A DNA stretch of 61,718 bases from Diplocarpon mali (taxonomy: Eukaryota > Ascomycota > Leotiomycetes > Helotiales > Drepanopezizaceae): contig JAENRP010000261.1 of assembly GCA_024741835.1 (NCBI GenBank), positions 3,150 to 64,867 on the forward strand. Direction: 5' to 3'. This document shows, piece by piece, positions 20,700 to 33,310 of the stretch (position 1 is the stretch's first letter; each line of letters opens with the position of its first letter). The notes beneath the pieces are model-generated. The model saw only the letters and a list, made by a program, of their open reading frames with translations. It did not search any database and had not been told where the DNA came from. Both the position numbers and the translations under genes were made by a program.

Positions 20700-23600
20700 A
20701 TAGGCTCTTTAGCGAAAAATTCGCTTAAAAGAAAATAAAAATAAAAATAAACTATAATGCCTTAAATAAAAGAAAGGTTTTTAAAAGAGATTAATAGGTA
20801 GTTTAAACCACCTATTAGGATTCTTTATTAGAATAGTATTGCGAATCAGGAGCTATAATAGCCTTTGTTTCTCTATTTAAGTGCTACTAATGCGTATAAA
20901 TCTTAGTTTCTTTTAAGAATACTAAGAAGTGTTTAATTCTAGTTTTTATTTCAAATAGTAAGGGTAAAGATAGCTCTTTAAATCCCTTATATTCTTCTTT
21001 TATTTTTTATATAAGAGTACGTCTTTGATTATAGTACTCTTTATAAGAAAGAATTAAGTAGATTAGAGTTTCCCTATTACTATAAATACATTAGGGGTTT
21101 TAAGTTATACCTATTCTTTTTAAGTAAGACTTAATATACCTATGGCTTAGTTTTAATTAAAAGAAGGCGCTAGCAGTTTCTTTTAAAGTACTTATAGGTA
21201 GAGAGATCTATTTTAATATTTTATAAGAATATTGGGTTTTATAACTTTTTAAAGAAGTAGAATTAAGGTTATTTTAAATAAATAGAGATATTTACTACTT
21301 TTTAATTTCACTTATTTTTACCTTTAAAAAGGCAAAAGAAGTATAATTAGAAGAAGGAGTAGTTTTTATAGCTTATTTAGCTAGTTTATCTACTTCTTTA
21401 TTTCCAATTATATTAGTATGCCTTAGTACCTACTTAATTGTAATACTAGCTCCTTTATTAATTAAAGTCTTAGAAGTAGTAATTGTAGTAATTTAGTGGT
21501 TTTATCTTAGGCTATTTAAGGGAGTTTTTAATCTTTAAATAGCCGCTTGGTTATTTGAAAAAATAGTAAAAATATCCCCTTCTTTTACTATTAAGCTTAC
21601 TTTTAAGATTGCCTTAGCTATAGCTTTAAGCTTTCTATTATAGATTAATTCTAAATTTCCAATACTTATTCTATTAAAGTATTTTAGTAATTTTAGAATA
21701 AATAGGTCTTTATATAAATATAGAGTATAGCTATAACTAACTCTATTCCCTTTAACTATTTAAAAGCTATTAGTATAAATCGATAAATTATTAGTACTAT
21801 AGATATTTTATAAATATTATAAGTATTATACTACTTCTTCTTTTTTTAGTAGTTTAGATATTTCGATATTATAAAGCACTTCCTTTTTTTATAGGGTAAA
21901 ATAAAAGTATCTTATTATTTCAAATGAATTTAAATCGACTAAGAAGTATATCGATTTAATTAAGCTTTTAATTTAAGAAGAGGATTTTATATAGAAATTT
22001 TCATCTGCGATAATTTCTTCTTCTTCAATTGTTTAAATTGTTTTTTAAACTTCTACCTTAATAGGGTATTTTAAGCTTCATTTTAAGGAATAGAGTATAT
22101 AGTATCTAATACTATAGTTTAGCCTTATCTATAGTAGTAATAGGGCCGATTCTAGTTCTATTAGGATAAAAGGGGCTATTTTAAAAACCTTTAATATTTT
22201 TCTATAAGCTAGATTTTATATAAGTTATAATAGTTTTAAAATCGCCTTATTTTTATATTAAGGTTTCTATTAAAGTANAACTATAGTTTATAATACTTAT
22301 AATATAAGCTAGGTATAATTAATATATTATAAATAGGGAAAGACCTTTTGTAATAGAAGCTAGTCTATTTATATAGTATAATATTTGCTTTCCTTAAGAA
22401 GTCCTAATTGCTTAATATTCTTTAAATTATAGATTTAAATTAAAATAAATCCCTAACTACTTATTTAACTTTTTAGCGCTAATATAGTATTATTTAAAAG
22501 TCTAATCGATAGGGGATTTCTATAGAAAAAATGACTTAATTCTATTTTTTTAATATTAAAGCTAATTAAATATTATTCCCTTAGATTAATTAAATCTTTT
22601 ACCTCTCTTTTAAGAATTTTGATATTACTCTTAAAACTTGAAAAAGAGGTTATAAGACTTAAATTATTTATATAAGACTATAGTTTAACGTTTTAGGATT
22701 TAAATAGGTCTTAAATATAGATTAAGAATAAAATCGGTAAAATAGGACTTCCTTAAGCAATACCTATATTAATAGACTTAAATTCCTCTATTTAATTATT
22801 AAAGGTAAATCTAAGAGTACGGTCTTTTAAGAACGATTTAACCTATATAATAAGATTAATAGGGAGATTTAGTAAAACTAGAATCTATAATAGTCTATTT
22901 TTCGCAATATGATCAAATGCGCCCTTAATATTAAGGAATAGTATACTTATTATCAGCTTATTTATCTTATTTAGCTCTACTTTATTTTGCAAGAGTAGAG
23001 CTGCGTTAATAGCCGATTTATATAATCTATTACTAATTTGAGAATAGTATAGTAGAGTAGTAGTTTCGGCTAAATAACTAAGACGCTAGGCTAGTATTCT
23101 TTTAGAGATTTTACTAAGACAATTAAGCAGTGATATAATTCTATATACTTTTGGTTTTAAATAGTCTGGTTTTTTAAGCTTTTTAAGAATAAATCCAGTA
23201 GCTTATTTCTATACTTTAAGGTAGTAGCCTTAGTTTATTAAGGACGAATAGACCTTAAAAAACACTTTTAAAATAGCTAAATAAGCTTAAATAATTATTT
23301 CTTATATAATAAAATCTAGTCCTAGGGTTTTACCCTTTATCTTTGAAGTATATGCATTTTTAATCTTAATTTACATTAATAATATCCAACTCCACTTATT
23401 ACTCTTATTTAAATAATTAATATCATTTTCTAACGCTTATAGATTTAGACTATTAGAGATAGGTAGAGTTAGAAAGAGAGTACTTTTAAAGATATTACAC
23501 TTTTTTTAAAAAGTCGATTTAAGCTCTTAAGTATTAGAGTCAAATAAACTAGGGATTAATTAAGAGCTTAATCCCTTAGTATATAATATAGCTTTAAATA

Positions 23601-24760
23601 TCGACTAGAAGTCCTCTTTTTCTAAGAATTGGTTCTAGTGCTTTGTTTTTGCTATTTTAATTAAGTTAAAATACGTATTTCTAGCTTGTTTTAGTTCTTA
23701 TTGAAAAAGAGTATACCCTAAGGATTTGCTTTTATAATAGAATTGTTGCATGATTTTACGTAGATTTTTTAAATCCTTATTTCACTAGGGTTTACTATTT
23801 ACAGATAACTTAGATTTAGGTATTACCTTATCCGTAGCTTTTATGAATTTCGTAGTAAAAGTATTTACTAGGTCTTTTAGTTCTTGATTTGTACTAAAAT
23901 CTTTAGAATATCCGAAATCTAAGAAGACGTTTTTAATTATCTTCTTAAATTTTTCCTAATCTAAATTTTTTATATTATATTATAGAACAGTAGGGTAAGA
24001 CCTAGTATTACTAGTACTAGTAGTAATAGTAAATAGAACCCTAAAGTGATTAGAACCTAGATCTAGTATAGTTTGCCAGTCTATGATTTTATTTACTATT
24101 CCTTAAGTAGCAAATATTAAATTAATAATAGAGGGAGTTATTATATTTGATTTAAAATAAGTTCCTTCCCTTAGAGTATTTAATAGATATAAAGAGTGTT
24201 TCTTTATAATATCTAATAAAATTTAAGCGTAGTAATCAGTTTCTCTAAGGGGATCCTACCAAAGGTAATATATATTAAAGTCTCTTAAAAATATTATATC
24301 CTTAGAAAATAATATTAGTAAATAGTCTCTTTTTAAGAATTTAATATTATTCGGCATTTTAAAGTAACTTGCATTATAGATATTAATTAATTGAATATGA
24401 AAAACGTCTATAATAGTATAATTAGGATCAATTAATAAACTAGGCGCTAGCGTAGCGTATATTTTATTTGAAATATAAAATAATATTCTAAGCCTAAAGG
24501 AATTTTAATTCAAAAGGATTTATTTAAAACTAGAGTATATAATAGATTTATATAATAAATCGTTCTCTTATCTAATCTAAGGTTCCTAAATTGCAATTAA
24601 ATCAATAGATAACTCTATGGCTATTTGTAAAACGTGCTCTATAGTAGGCAAGCTTCTATTTACGTTAATTTATAGGCATTTATTCCTAATTATTATTAAT
24701 AGTAGATAGAGCGCCGAATCGATTTATAGTAGTAGTACTACTAGTAGTACGTTTTTTTAT
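20700..24760 (-). pseudogene. LINE-A ORF2: endonuclease-RT-RNase H, RIP-inactivated
   Basis: Target-primed reverse transcription protein. On the minus strand: endonuclease/phosphatase-type domain about 24700-23800, with D-F-N-I-Y-Y-L-W-Q; RT about 23500-22400; RNase H and tail about 21900-21200, with K-T-x-P-S-S-D-Y-T-S and F-A-F-L-R-V. The RT box reads Y-I-N-N at 22663-22674, so both catalytic Asp codons are lost. The second LINE-A still has D-D there (61711-61716). Many stops are RIP-type. Exact ends not resolved. Confidence 0.7.
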
Positions 24761-24769
24761 AAATTTGTT

Positions 24770-26335
24770 TTTAATTATAATAAAAACTTTATATAGCTTA
24801 AAATCAGCCGAATGTATAGTTTCTTTGCAATTAGCGCATTTAATACTAGTATACTTATACTTAGTATTTACCTTATAATTATTATAAGTATAAGCCTATC
24901 TTATATAGTTGCCTTTATATAAGGAGCATTTTGATTCTCTTTTATAAAGAACCTTTAAATAGCTAAATCTAGTATAGGTTTTATATTAGTATATACTATT
25001 AGTAGCTATATATTTGACAACTTTTACTAAAGCGCTACTAATATATAGTCTTTTACTTATAGCTTACTTAGCCTGATTTTTATCTAGGAAAGAGATAATA
25101 ATTATAATACTCTTATATAAACCAAAGTTACGTTTCTCTTTTAGAGTAGCTTAGTAGGATTTTCCTACTAAGGTAAAACCCTTATTAAAGGTTTTAATCT
25201 CTTTTAAGACTAGCTTTAAGTCTAGGCTACGCTTTATATTAAAATCCGCAAATGGAATACTATAAATAGCTACTTTATACTATAGCTCTTCCTATTTAAG
25301 ACTAGTTAATTAAAGAAGCACCCCTTTAATAATAGCCTTATTTAAAATTAAAAAATCAATGCTAAATATAGGAGTAGTAGTTAAAATAATATTTCTATAT
25401 AAAGATAAGGATATAATAGCAATTACTAAATCACTAAAACTGTTCTTTTTAAAAGTAGTATTAATTCAATTATATAAAGCAATTAACGAAAAAGAAGTAG
25501 TCGAAGCTAAAGGGGACTATAAGAGGGTGCATCTCTTAAAAAGGACTGGCTTACCGTTTCCCTTTGGCTTATTAGGCCCCGAATTCGCAGTAGGATTCCT
25601 AAGGCTACCTATAGCCCTAGCCCTATTCCTATTAGTACCACTTATACTAGTACTACTAGTAGTAGCGCTAGTACTATAATTTGTAGTAGTAGCTATAGTA
25701 GCTACTACTGCTAACTTGATTACTTAAGCATACGTTTTTAGCATTTGCTTAATTTTCTATATTGCTCTCTTTAAATTAGCTACCTATATAGTTAGAATTG
25801 AAGAAGTGTTTTTAATACAGTTATACTTTATATACTCTTTAAAAACCTTAAGTAAATCAAGTAGTTTCATCTGTTTTTCTTAAGAATTAGTCGCTAAGTA
25901 TACTTTAATAAAGAGGTCTCTTGCTTAAAGTATAAGCTTAGTTGATTCGTTAGTACTAATACTACTAGCGTCGTTTTAAAAGGAGAAGTCGATTCTAAGG
26001 GTTTTATTAGCTCTCTAATCAATTAGGGATAGTAGTCTCCTTTTGGCATTATTAACAATTTGGCTTGAATTAGCCGAAGGAGCCGTATTCTGCATTCGGC
26101 TAGCGTTGGTTTAAATAGGGGTAAGATTAAAGAGGTTAATACTCGAATCTCTACCTCTTGCAATAGGGTTACCCTTAAGGGTTAATTCGACTTTAGAAAT
26201 CGAATCAGAGCCTCTAATAGGGCTAGGTAGCTCTCCTTCCTCTATAGGAGAGTCGGAGTCGTAGTAAGGGACGCCCGCAGGGTCGCTTAAGGGCTTTATA
26301 CCACTTACTTTACTATTATAGTAGTAATAAGCCAT
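24770..26335 (-). pseudogene. LINE-A ORF1 (gag-like, zinc knuckle)
   Basis: Nucleic-acid-binding ORF1. The N-terminus M-A-Y-Y-Y-Y-N-S-K starts at 26335 and is followed by an acidic, Ser/Pro-rich stretch that is still open for 74 codons. Cys-rich motifs near 24960-24830 include C-A-N-C-K-E-T-I-H and a degenerate knuckle C-S-L-Y-K-G-N-Y, with Cys and His codons apparently changed to Tyr. This matches the layout of Tad1-type elements. The plus-strand reading frame over 25359-25679 is antisense. Confidence 0.6.
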
Positions 26336-26445
26336 TGCAGCTTATAAGGGCAAAAGGGCAAGGTGTTTAAGGTATCCTGCAAAGAATAGAAGGTAGTAAG
26401 CATCATTTGCTGAGGGGTGAAAAATCCAGAAAAGAGGTTGTGTGA
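26336..26445 (-). other. Probable 5' untranslated end of LINE-A and junction to Gy-L copy 2
   Basis: Less AT-rich sequence upstream of ORF1. Homology to Gy-L gag starts at about 26446. The expected continuation of Gy-L copy 4 is absent. Confidence 0.4.
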
Positions 26446-27861
26446 CTATAATCGCTTATAGTTATAGACTATTCGAATAATGATATATAGTACGAAATAG
26501 GACGAGAATTTGGTTAAACAATAGCGTATTATAGATATAAACGCTAAAATTCCAACTTATATATATATAGGTCTAATTAGCAATCTACCTAAGGGAGTTC
26601 TTAAGGACCTAGCTTCTAATTAAATAGCTATAGAAGTTAAAGGCATTTCTATCTTAGGATAGGTTAATAATAATATTTCAGCTAATATTAATGCTGCTTC
26701 TATATTTAAAAACCCTTAGAATTCTTAGTATCCTTTTAGATCTTTTACTCTACTAATACTGATAAAACCAGCTAAAGTCCAGAAATCAATATATATAACT
26801 TAGGAATCTTAATATAGAATCCAAATGCTAAAAGACACCTAATAATTTAGAACTATAGTAGACGAGGATGAAGCTAATATAGTAGACGAATTAATTAGAG
26901 ATATAATAGATGAAGATGGCTTTAAGCTTAAAGATTAAGAAGTTGAAGTAATTGCGCAGACCCTTAACCTTAAGCGAAAGAGACAAATATTAAAATAGGA
27001 AAAATTCATTAATAAATACGCTAGTTCTACTGCAATAGAGAAAGCTATAGAGAATGTTATAATCTAGCAGATAAACCTTACGTTTGAAGACCTATTTGGT
27101 TTAATTAGATAGTTTGATAAAGTGCTAGGAAAGTATATCCTAGTTACCTTTAGAGATTTAAATAATAATAAGGAAATGGAAATTGTAATGCAAAAGAACT
27201 CTAAGAAGCACCTAGCCTTAATTAAATATCTTTAAATTATAGAAGACAAAGGAACCTAAAGGTACTATAATATTATAGTAATAGCTTTAATATCTTAGAA
27301 TATTAATCGAAATTATTTAGCAATTGCGATAAAAAGCCTTATTATTATTTATTCTATAGAAGAATCAGTTAAAGTAAAGGCTCTAATCGATTATAGTTTA
27401 GAAGTTAATGCGATAATTAGAAAAGTAGTAGAAATAGCTCAATTGATAATCGTTAGCGATCGACTCTTTATTTATTCGACTGTCTTTAGATTAAAATACA
27501 ATTTTAATAGATAGGTGAAAAACGTAAAGGTTAGATTTAAAGGAATTATTAATTATACTGACTTTCTAATAATAGAGAATTCTTCAAACGATATTCTTTT
27601 AAAAATGCCCTTTATTTTAAAATCTTAGCTAATATTTAACTATCTTAAAGATAGTCTTATAAAAGCCAGTCTTTAAAATATAGATCAATCTTTAAAAGGA
27701 TAAATAGTTATTATAAGAGATATAGTCGAATTCTAAAATAAGGTTTTGAGAAACGATTAGCTAGTATAAGGGCTAGGCTTAATGCTAGTAAAGGAAGGCA
27801 CTTAGCAAGGAGTTATAGCAAAAGGAAGGTGAGTTTGCCGATTTTAAATAATAGCAATTTG

Positions 27862-27884
27862 ACTTACGGTCTTAGCTTAAGAGT
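27862..27884 (+). repeat. PAL23 copy in the protease-RT linker (copy 2)
   Basis: In frame as T-Y-G-L-S-L-R-V. The surrounding linker frame is open. Confidence 0.85.
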
Positions 27885-28023
27885 CAAATCTGGAATTTTA
27901 AAGAATAGTATAATCGGCGTTTTATTAGCTTAATAATTAAGAAAAAAGAAAAATAAGATAGAGAAGAGAGTTCGTTTTATAAATTTCGATATTTTACTAA
28001 TTATTTTAAAAAACCTAAAAACC

Positions 28024-28046
28024 ACTTATAGGCCAGACCTATAAAT
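28024..28046 (+). repeat. PAL23 copy in the protease-RT linker (copy 2)
   Basis: In frame as T-Y-R-P-D-L, RIP stop, M. Confidence 0.8.
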
Positions 28047-29990
28047 GAAAAATAATAAAATTACTAATAATATTTCCATTTACGCACTTTAAATTAATAA
28101 CTTAGAAAATCTTTTATTTATTTTTAAAAAAGAAAATTCAGACCATTTTATAGGATTTAATAAAAAAGGAAAGAAGTAGAAAAGCATAGTACTAGCTAAT
28201 ATTCGAATTATATATAAAAGCAAGGCAGATAAAATACAACTAATAGATTAAGGAATCTCTAATAGCTTAAAGCCTAAAGGATTAGATAATTAGTTTAAAT
28301 AAGATAAGAAGCTTTGACCTTTAAAGTTAGGTAGCAAATTCGATAAGTTTATTATAAGCAGATTTTCTAATAAACCTATCGGATATCGGCTAATAAAAGA
28401 GCGTTTTAATATACTAAAAATTAGAGATGACCTAATAGAGTAAGAATGCGAATTACTTTATAAAACCTTAATAAATTGAGAGGATACCTTAGCTTTTAAT
28501 TAGATAGAACTTAGCTAGATTTAAGAAGAGGTTACGCCTTATATTGAAATTAAGATAATACCTTATAAAGTATAGTAAGAGAAAACATTTAGGATTCCTA
28601 AAGCTCTTTAAGAAAAGGTAATTGAAATATTAAAGGATAGATTGAAGCAAAGCGTTCTCGAGTTCTATAATAGCCTTTATAAGAATAAATGGTTCTTAAT
28701 TGCTAAGAAAGAGAAGGGAACTTATAGACTAATAATAGCAATAGTAGAGATAAACTAAGTAACTATTAGGGACGCTAACGTCCCTTTAAATATAAATGAG
28801 TTCTTAAATGAATTCGCAAGATTAACCTATAGCTCTTTTATTAACTTCTTTTTTAAATATAACTAATTCATTCTTAATATTAAATCAAAAGATATAATAG
28901 TAATTTAAACCCCTCTTAAGCTACTTTAGATAATAAGATTACCTTAAAGGGCTATAAATTCGATTGCTCAATTTGTTTAAGTAATCTTTAAGATACTAGT
29001 AGATTATATACCTAATATTGCGCTCCCTTATATAAACGATATAAAAGTAAAAGGATTAAGATCATTCTATAATTATAAAGAAGTTCTCTTTAGTATATAA
29101 CGATTTATAATAAAATACATTTAAAACCTAAACTAAGTGCTTATACGATTCGAAAGGGTAAGAGCAATAGTTAGTCCGAAGTTATAATACTATCTTCTAT
29201 TAATAGAAATTATTAGTTTTATTATTAATTCTAATAGCCGAAGTCCTTAAAGGGCTAAAGTACTTAAAATCGATAAATAAAAGAGGTATAACGATATAGC
29301 AGAAGCTCGCGCGTTTATTAGTATTATAGTATACTATCGTATATAGATTAAGGATTTTACTAAAAAGGCAGTACCTATTTACTCCTTATTTTAGAAAGGG
29401 GCTAAGTTTCAATAGGAGGAACCCTAAATAGAGGCTATAAAACAACTAAAGCAGGTATTGCTTAAAGCGCTATATTTGATTAAAATAGACTATAGAGCCG
29501 ACGCTAGGCCAATTATACTAATAGTTAATATAAGCTTAATCAAATAGGATGCTATCCTTTAATAAGCTAATAGCTAATAGAAAAGACATTTAGCTCGCTT
29601 TAAAAGTAGTCTTTAAAATCTAGTAAAGATAAAGTATAATACTATTAAATAGGAATGCAAAGGCGCTTTAAAGGCAATAAAAAAGATAAGAAGCGACCTC
29701 TATAGCACTTACTTTATCCTTAAAACTAACGCTAAAGTCCTAGTAGAACAATTAAATAAAGCTGCAAGCGATCTCTTAAGAGCTTTGCTAGTAAAATGGA
29801 TTATTTAAATAAGACAAATAGACCTTAAAGTTAAATATACTTTAAGAATAAAAAATACTATTACCAATAGCCTTTTAAAAAGAACTTATCCCTACCTCTT
29901 TGATTTAATCAAAGAAGACGAAATAGATATTAATAAGTGGGTAAAGAACAAAGTTGGTTATCTATTAATATATTACCTTAAAGGGACTTG

Positions 29991-30013
29991 ACTTACAAGC
30001 CTAGCCTATAAGT
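29991..30013 (+). repeat. PAL23 copy in the RNase H-integrase linker (copy 2)
   Basis: Read as L-T-S-L-A-Y-K-S-N by the flanking pol frame, one base out of the usual register. Confidence 0.8.
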
Positions 30014-31239
30014 CAAATGAGAGAATTTTATCACTTAACTACTTAAGTGACTTTAAAGAAATCGTATAATTTTTAATTATATTTAAATAATTAAAGATAG
30101 TTTCTCTTAAGGATTTTCAGAAGTTCAAAGCTAAAGCTTTGATTTATCTAATATAAGGAAGGCGGTTATTTAAAAGGAGCGATAACTTATTTCTTATATA
30201 ACTCTATTTAAATGATAATAAACTATAAGCTAAGACTATTTAAGATGTTTATAAGGAGATAGGCTACTAAGGCGCTAAGTCTACCTACTACTGACTCTTA
30301 AGGAAATTCTTTTAAAAGGGTTCTTTTAAGGACTATAAAGCTTTTATAAAAAGTTGCGTCCTTTATTAGAAACGAAAACCTAATTATAAAGAGAATCTCC
30401 TATTCTTAACCTAGCTATTAGGCCTTTTCTATAAAGTCAGTCTTAATATTATATAAGTACTAATAATTAAAAATAGGATTATATATTTTATTTTAATAAA
30501 GGAAGACCTATTAAGATGGCTTAAAGGACGACCCTTAAGATCTGCAAACTTTAAATCAATTGTAAAGTTCCTTTAAGAAGATATAGTCTATTGCTATAGA
30601 CTTTTTAGCAGACTAACTATTAATAGAGGTCTTAAAAATAAAGGAGTAGTTAAAGCTTTCTTACGAAAATATAGTATTAAGCGGGTTTAAATCTTAATAT
30701 ATAACTTAAAAGCTAATAGAGTAGTAGAGCGAGGATATTGCGACATTCTTAATAGTCTATTTAAAGTTACTTGCGGAAAATTTAAAAATTAAATAAGATA
30801 CTTTTATAGAATACTCTTTACTTATCGAACGATAATCTATAAACCGACTGGAGTTATACTATTTTTCCTTATCTATAGTAAAGAGGTATAGCTCTCTTTT
30901 GAATCTCGATAGTCTATTTAGAGATTGTTCGATTATAGTCAAATTTAAAACCATTCTAATTTGCTTATAATAAAATGCTAATAACTTAAGCTTTAAAATA
31001 TAGATATAAAGGAAATCATTCTATAAAAGAAATAATATAAGGAAAAAGCTAAAGAGGCATAGGCTGCTTTTAAAGTACTTAAAACGCATCCTATTAAGAA
31101 AGATGATCTTATCCTAGTCTATAATATTATAAGAAGTATTAATATATTAGCAGATACTAAACTTAACTATTAATAGCTTAGTCTATTTAGGGTTAAGTTT
31201 AAGTAAAAAGAAAAGGGATACTATTCTCTTTAAGAACTT

Positions 31240-31244
31240 AATAG
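31240..31244. repeat. Target-site duplication AATAG, left copy
   Basis: Repeated at 40921-40925 on the other side of Gy-S. The uninterrupted site is seen in Gy-L copy 1 near 8085. Confidence 0.9.
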
Positions 31245-31499
31245 TGTTACGACTGGCTCTGGAGCGTACAGTAGGGCGATAATCGAGTAACGCTAACTGT
31301 ATTACCTCAAGAGGTACGCTATATAATAGAAAAGAAAAGATGAAGAAGAAGAGAGAGTCTCTAGTAGAGCTCCTTCAGAATAAGTACAGGTGCTTCACTA
31401 GCGTGCATATGATCTAGCCACCTCGCTACCTTAGTGTGCACCTGACTTCGATATATGATATAACCGTTTACGTGATATGTATGTAATGCGGCTATAATA
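31245..31499 (-). repeat. 3' LTR of Gy-S
   Basis: 255 bp. By hand count it differs from the right LTR at about two dozen positions, all but one being transitions, most with T or A here where the other copy has C or G. It is the more RIP-damaged of the pair. Confidence 0.9.
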
Positions 31500-31514
31500 C
31501 TACCCTCCCCCTTT
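31500..31514 (-). promoter_or_regulatory. Polypurine tract of Gy-S
   Basis: On the minus strand AAAGGGGGAGGGTAG directly precedes the 3' LTR, where plus-strand DNA priming is expected. It fixes the element's orientation. Confidence 0.8.
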
Positions 31515-33156
31515 GAAAAACTGCGCCCGCGCAATTGTATCTATAGGCATATTATCCTCTAGTTCCTTATAATTGTCAACTCTATTATTATATGACCTAA
31601 GCCAGCTTGATAGCGCCTTTAGTAGCCCTTTAGCTTAAGGGTTTTTTAAATGGAAATCTCGAATAGCATATGGCGCTATTATAGCATTAGAGCATAGGTA
31701 CTATTTAAGGTCTTTATTAGCTCCTTTCTACTTAATCTAATATTCGAGCTTCTTAGCTTAAATACAAGATCTAATTATTTCTTCTATCTCCTACTCCTCT
31801 TATTCTAGTAGCACTTTAATTAGGGTAGGAGGTTCCTAAACTTATCTTAGTAGAGAGTTGGGAAGGTATTTACGTAGTGAGTGCGAGTGGAAAATAGGGT
31901 AGATCAAATAGAGCGAATTAGGCAATTATAGCTTTTAGCTTTCTCTTAGCTTTTCTAATACTTTTACTAAGTTATACTACTTATCGGAGAGCTTTCGGCT
32001 CGGCCAGTCCAGTTTCCAGTTTTTAGTACTAATTAGTATATTATCTTTTATAGTCTAATCAACTGGCTAGCAGTAGAGATTTGCAAGCCGTTTTATTTTA
32101 GCCTATTATACTTAAAGAGATAATTGAGCGAATTGGACTACTTTTTAAGCTTTAGTAGCTATATAGAGCGCCGTTTTATAATTTAATCTCTTAATTGCTA
32201 TCTATAGAGGCTTTAGGTTAATTAAATTCTAAAAGGAGCGAGCTTTATAGCCATTTAGCACTTAGAAAGGGGAAATTTGCCTTAGCGATTTATAAGGTAA
32301 GGTTAATTGGGCAATATCTATTAAAGGTAAAAGACGACTTTAATTGTCTTAGTAGTATAAGTAGAATAGTCTAAGGCGTTATTTTAAGTACTAGTTTATA
32401 ATCTCAGTTTAGCTATTAACGTTAGGGTTATAGGCTGTAGTTAGCTTGACCTTTGTACTTAGTATTTGATAGAGCTCCTTTTAAAAGGTAGAGACGAATT
32501 AAGCGCCTCTATCTAATAGAATCGAATCGGGTATGCCGAAATGGCATATCTAATAAATTAAAAATAACTTTATAAGGCCTTTCGCGTTAATTGTCTTATA
32601 GCATAGGATCGATACTGCCTTCTTTAATAATCGGTCTATTATTACTAGTGCAAAGTCGTAGCCGAGTTCGTTAAGCGGAAGCTTTATAAAATCTATTATT
32701 AAGTATTAGTAAGCTCATTTAGGAATTGGCAAGGGTTATAAGAAACCAGGGGTCTTATTATAATAAGCTTTTATTCTCAAATAACAATAGTTCTAGATAT
32801 AAGTGCTAATATCGCTACTAAGGCTTTTCTAATAGTATTTTCTTCCTATTAGAAGCCTTATTTTCCTAATTCTAGCGTATGCAACGCAAGGTTACTTATA
32901 CATATAATAAATCAGAGCTATTTGCAGTTCGGGAGGTTAGGATAGTATAATAAGTCTACCTTAAAAGAAGAGTTTGCCTTAGCTAAGTTTATAGTCGAGG
33001 CTATAGTTCTACGCCTTATCTCAGAACTTCTATAGCTTAAAGGAGGTCTTATTAGCTTAAATAACCTTATCGATAATATAGTAGCTTGCTATATCGTACT
33101 CGACCCTTGATATTAGGTCGGCAGGTGCCTTTATTAGTGCGATTGGTATAATCGTC

Positions 33157-33310
33157 ACTTATAGGCCGGGCCTAGGAGTGGAATCGCCTTTATTGATCTG
33201 TGCTGAAATCACTCGTAGGCCGGGCCTGGGAGTGGAATCGCTTTTGTTAATCTGCGCTGAAATCACTTATGGGCCGGGCCCGGGAGTAGAATCGCCTTTA
33301 GTAGCGAGTA
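33157..33310 (-). repeat. Three 54-bp units each carrying a PAL23, RNase H-integrase linker
   Basis: PAL23 copies start at 33157, 33211 and 33265, exactly 54 bp apart. The unit encodes 18 residues: T-P-R-P-G-L-R-V plus the spacer I-S-A-Q-I-N-K-G-D-S. All three are in the pol frame (the other two read T-P-G-P-G-P, stop, V and T-P-R-P-G-L, stop, V). Confidence 0.9.

Larger units (their letters stand above)
20579..26445 (-). mobile_element. LINE-A copy 1, Tad1-like non-LTR retrotransposon
   Basis: Minus-strand LINE of about 5.9 kb. The poly(A) tail appears as a T-run at its left end. Then come the 3' hairpins, ORF2 (endonuclease, RT, RNase H) and ORF1. A second copy occupies 53852-54597 plus 60345-61718. 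One ambiguous base (n) is at 22278. The 5' limit is set by where Gy-L copy 2 homology begins and is uncertain by tens of bases. No PAL23 found in it. Confidence 0.8.
26446..31244 (+). pseudogene. Gy-L gag end, protease, RT, RNase H, integrase (copy 2, 5' part)
   Basis: Readable through RIP stops in one frame. Late gag runs to about 27350. The protease is near 27380-27640 and shows A-L-I-D-Y-S-L-E-V-N-A-I, with D-Y-S where D-S-G is expected. In RT, W-F-L-I-A-K-K-E-K-G-T-Y-R-L-I lies near 28690, and the catalytic box Y-I-N-D is at 29029-29040, with one Asp changed to Asn. RNase H lies at 29500-29900. Integrase begins with a zinc-binding-type region (Y-Q-L-L-R-K-F-F-Q, then K-S-C-V-L-Y-Q-K-R-K). 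It ends with N-R-G-L-K-N-K-G and Y-N-L-K-A-N-R-V-V-E-R-G near 30620-30730. The conserved Asp and Glu of that region appear as Asn and Lys. Interrupted by Gy-S. Confidence 0.75.

Noticed and set aside
33157..33310. Regularly spaced repeats as a CRISPR array
   Set aside because: Eukaryotic context, spacers nearly identical, units in frame with a pol gene.
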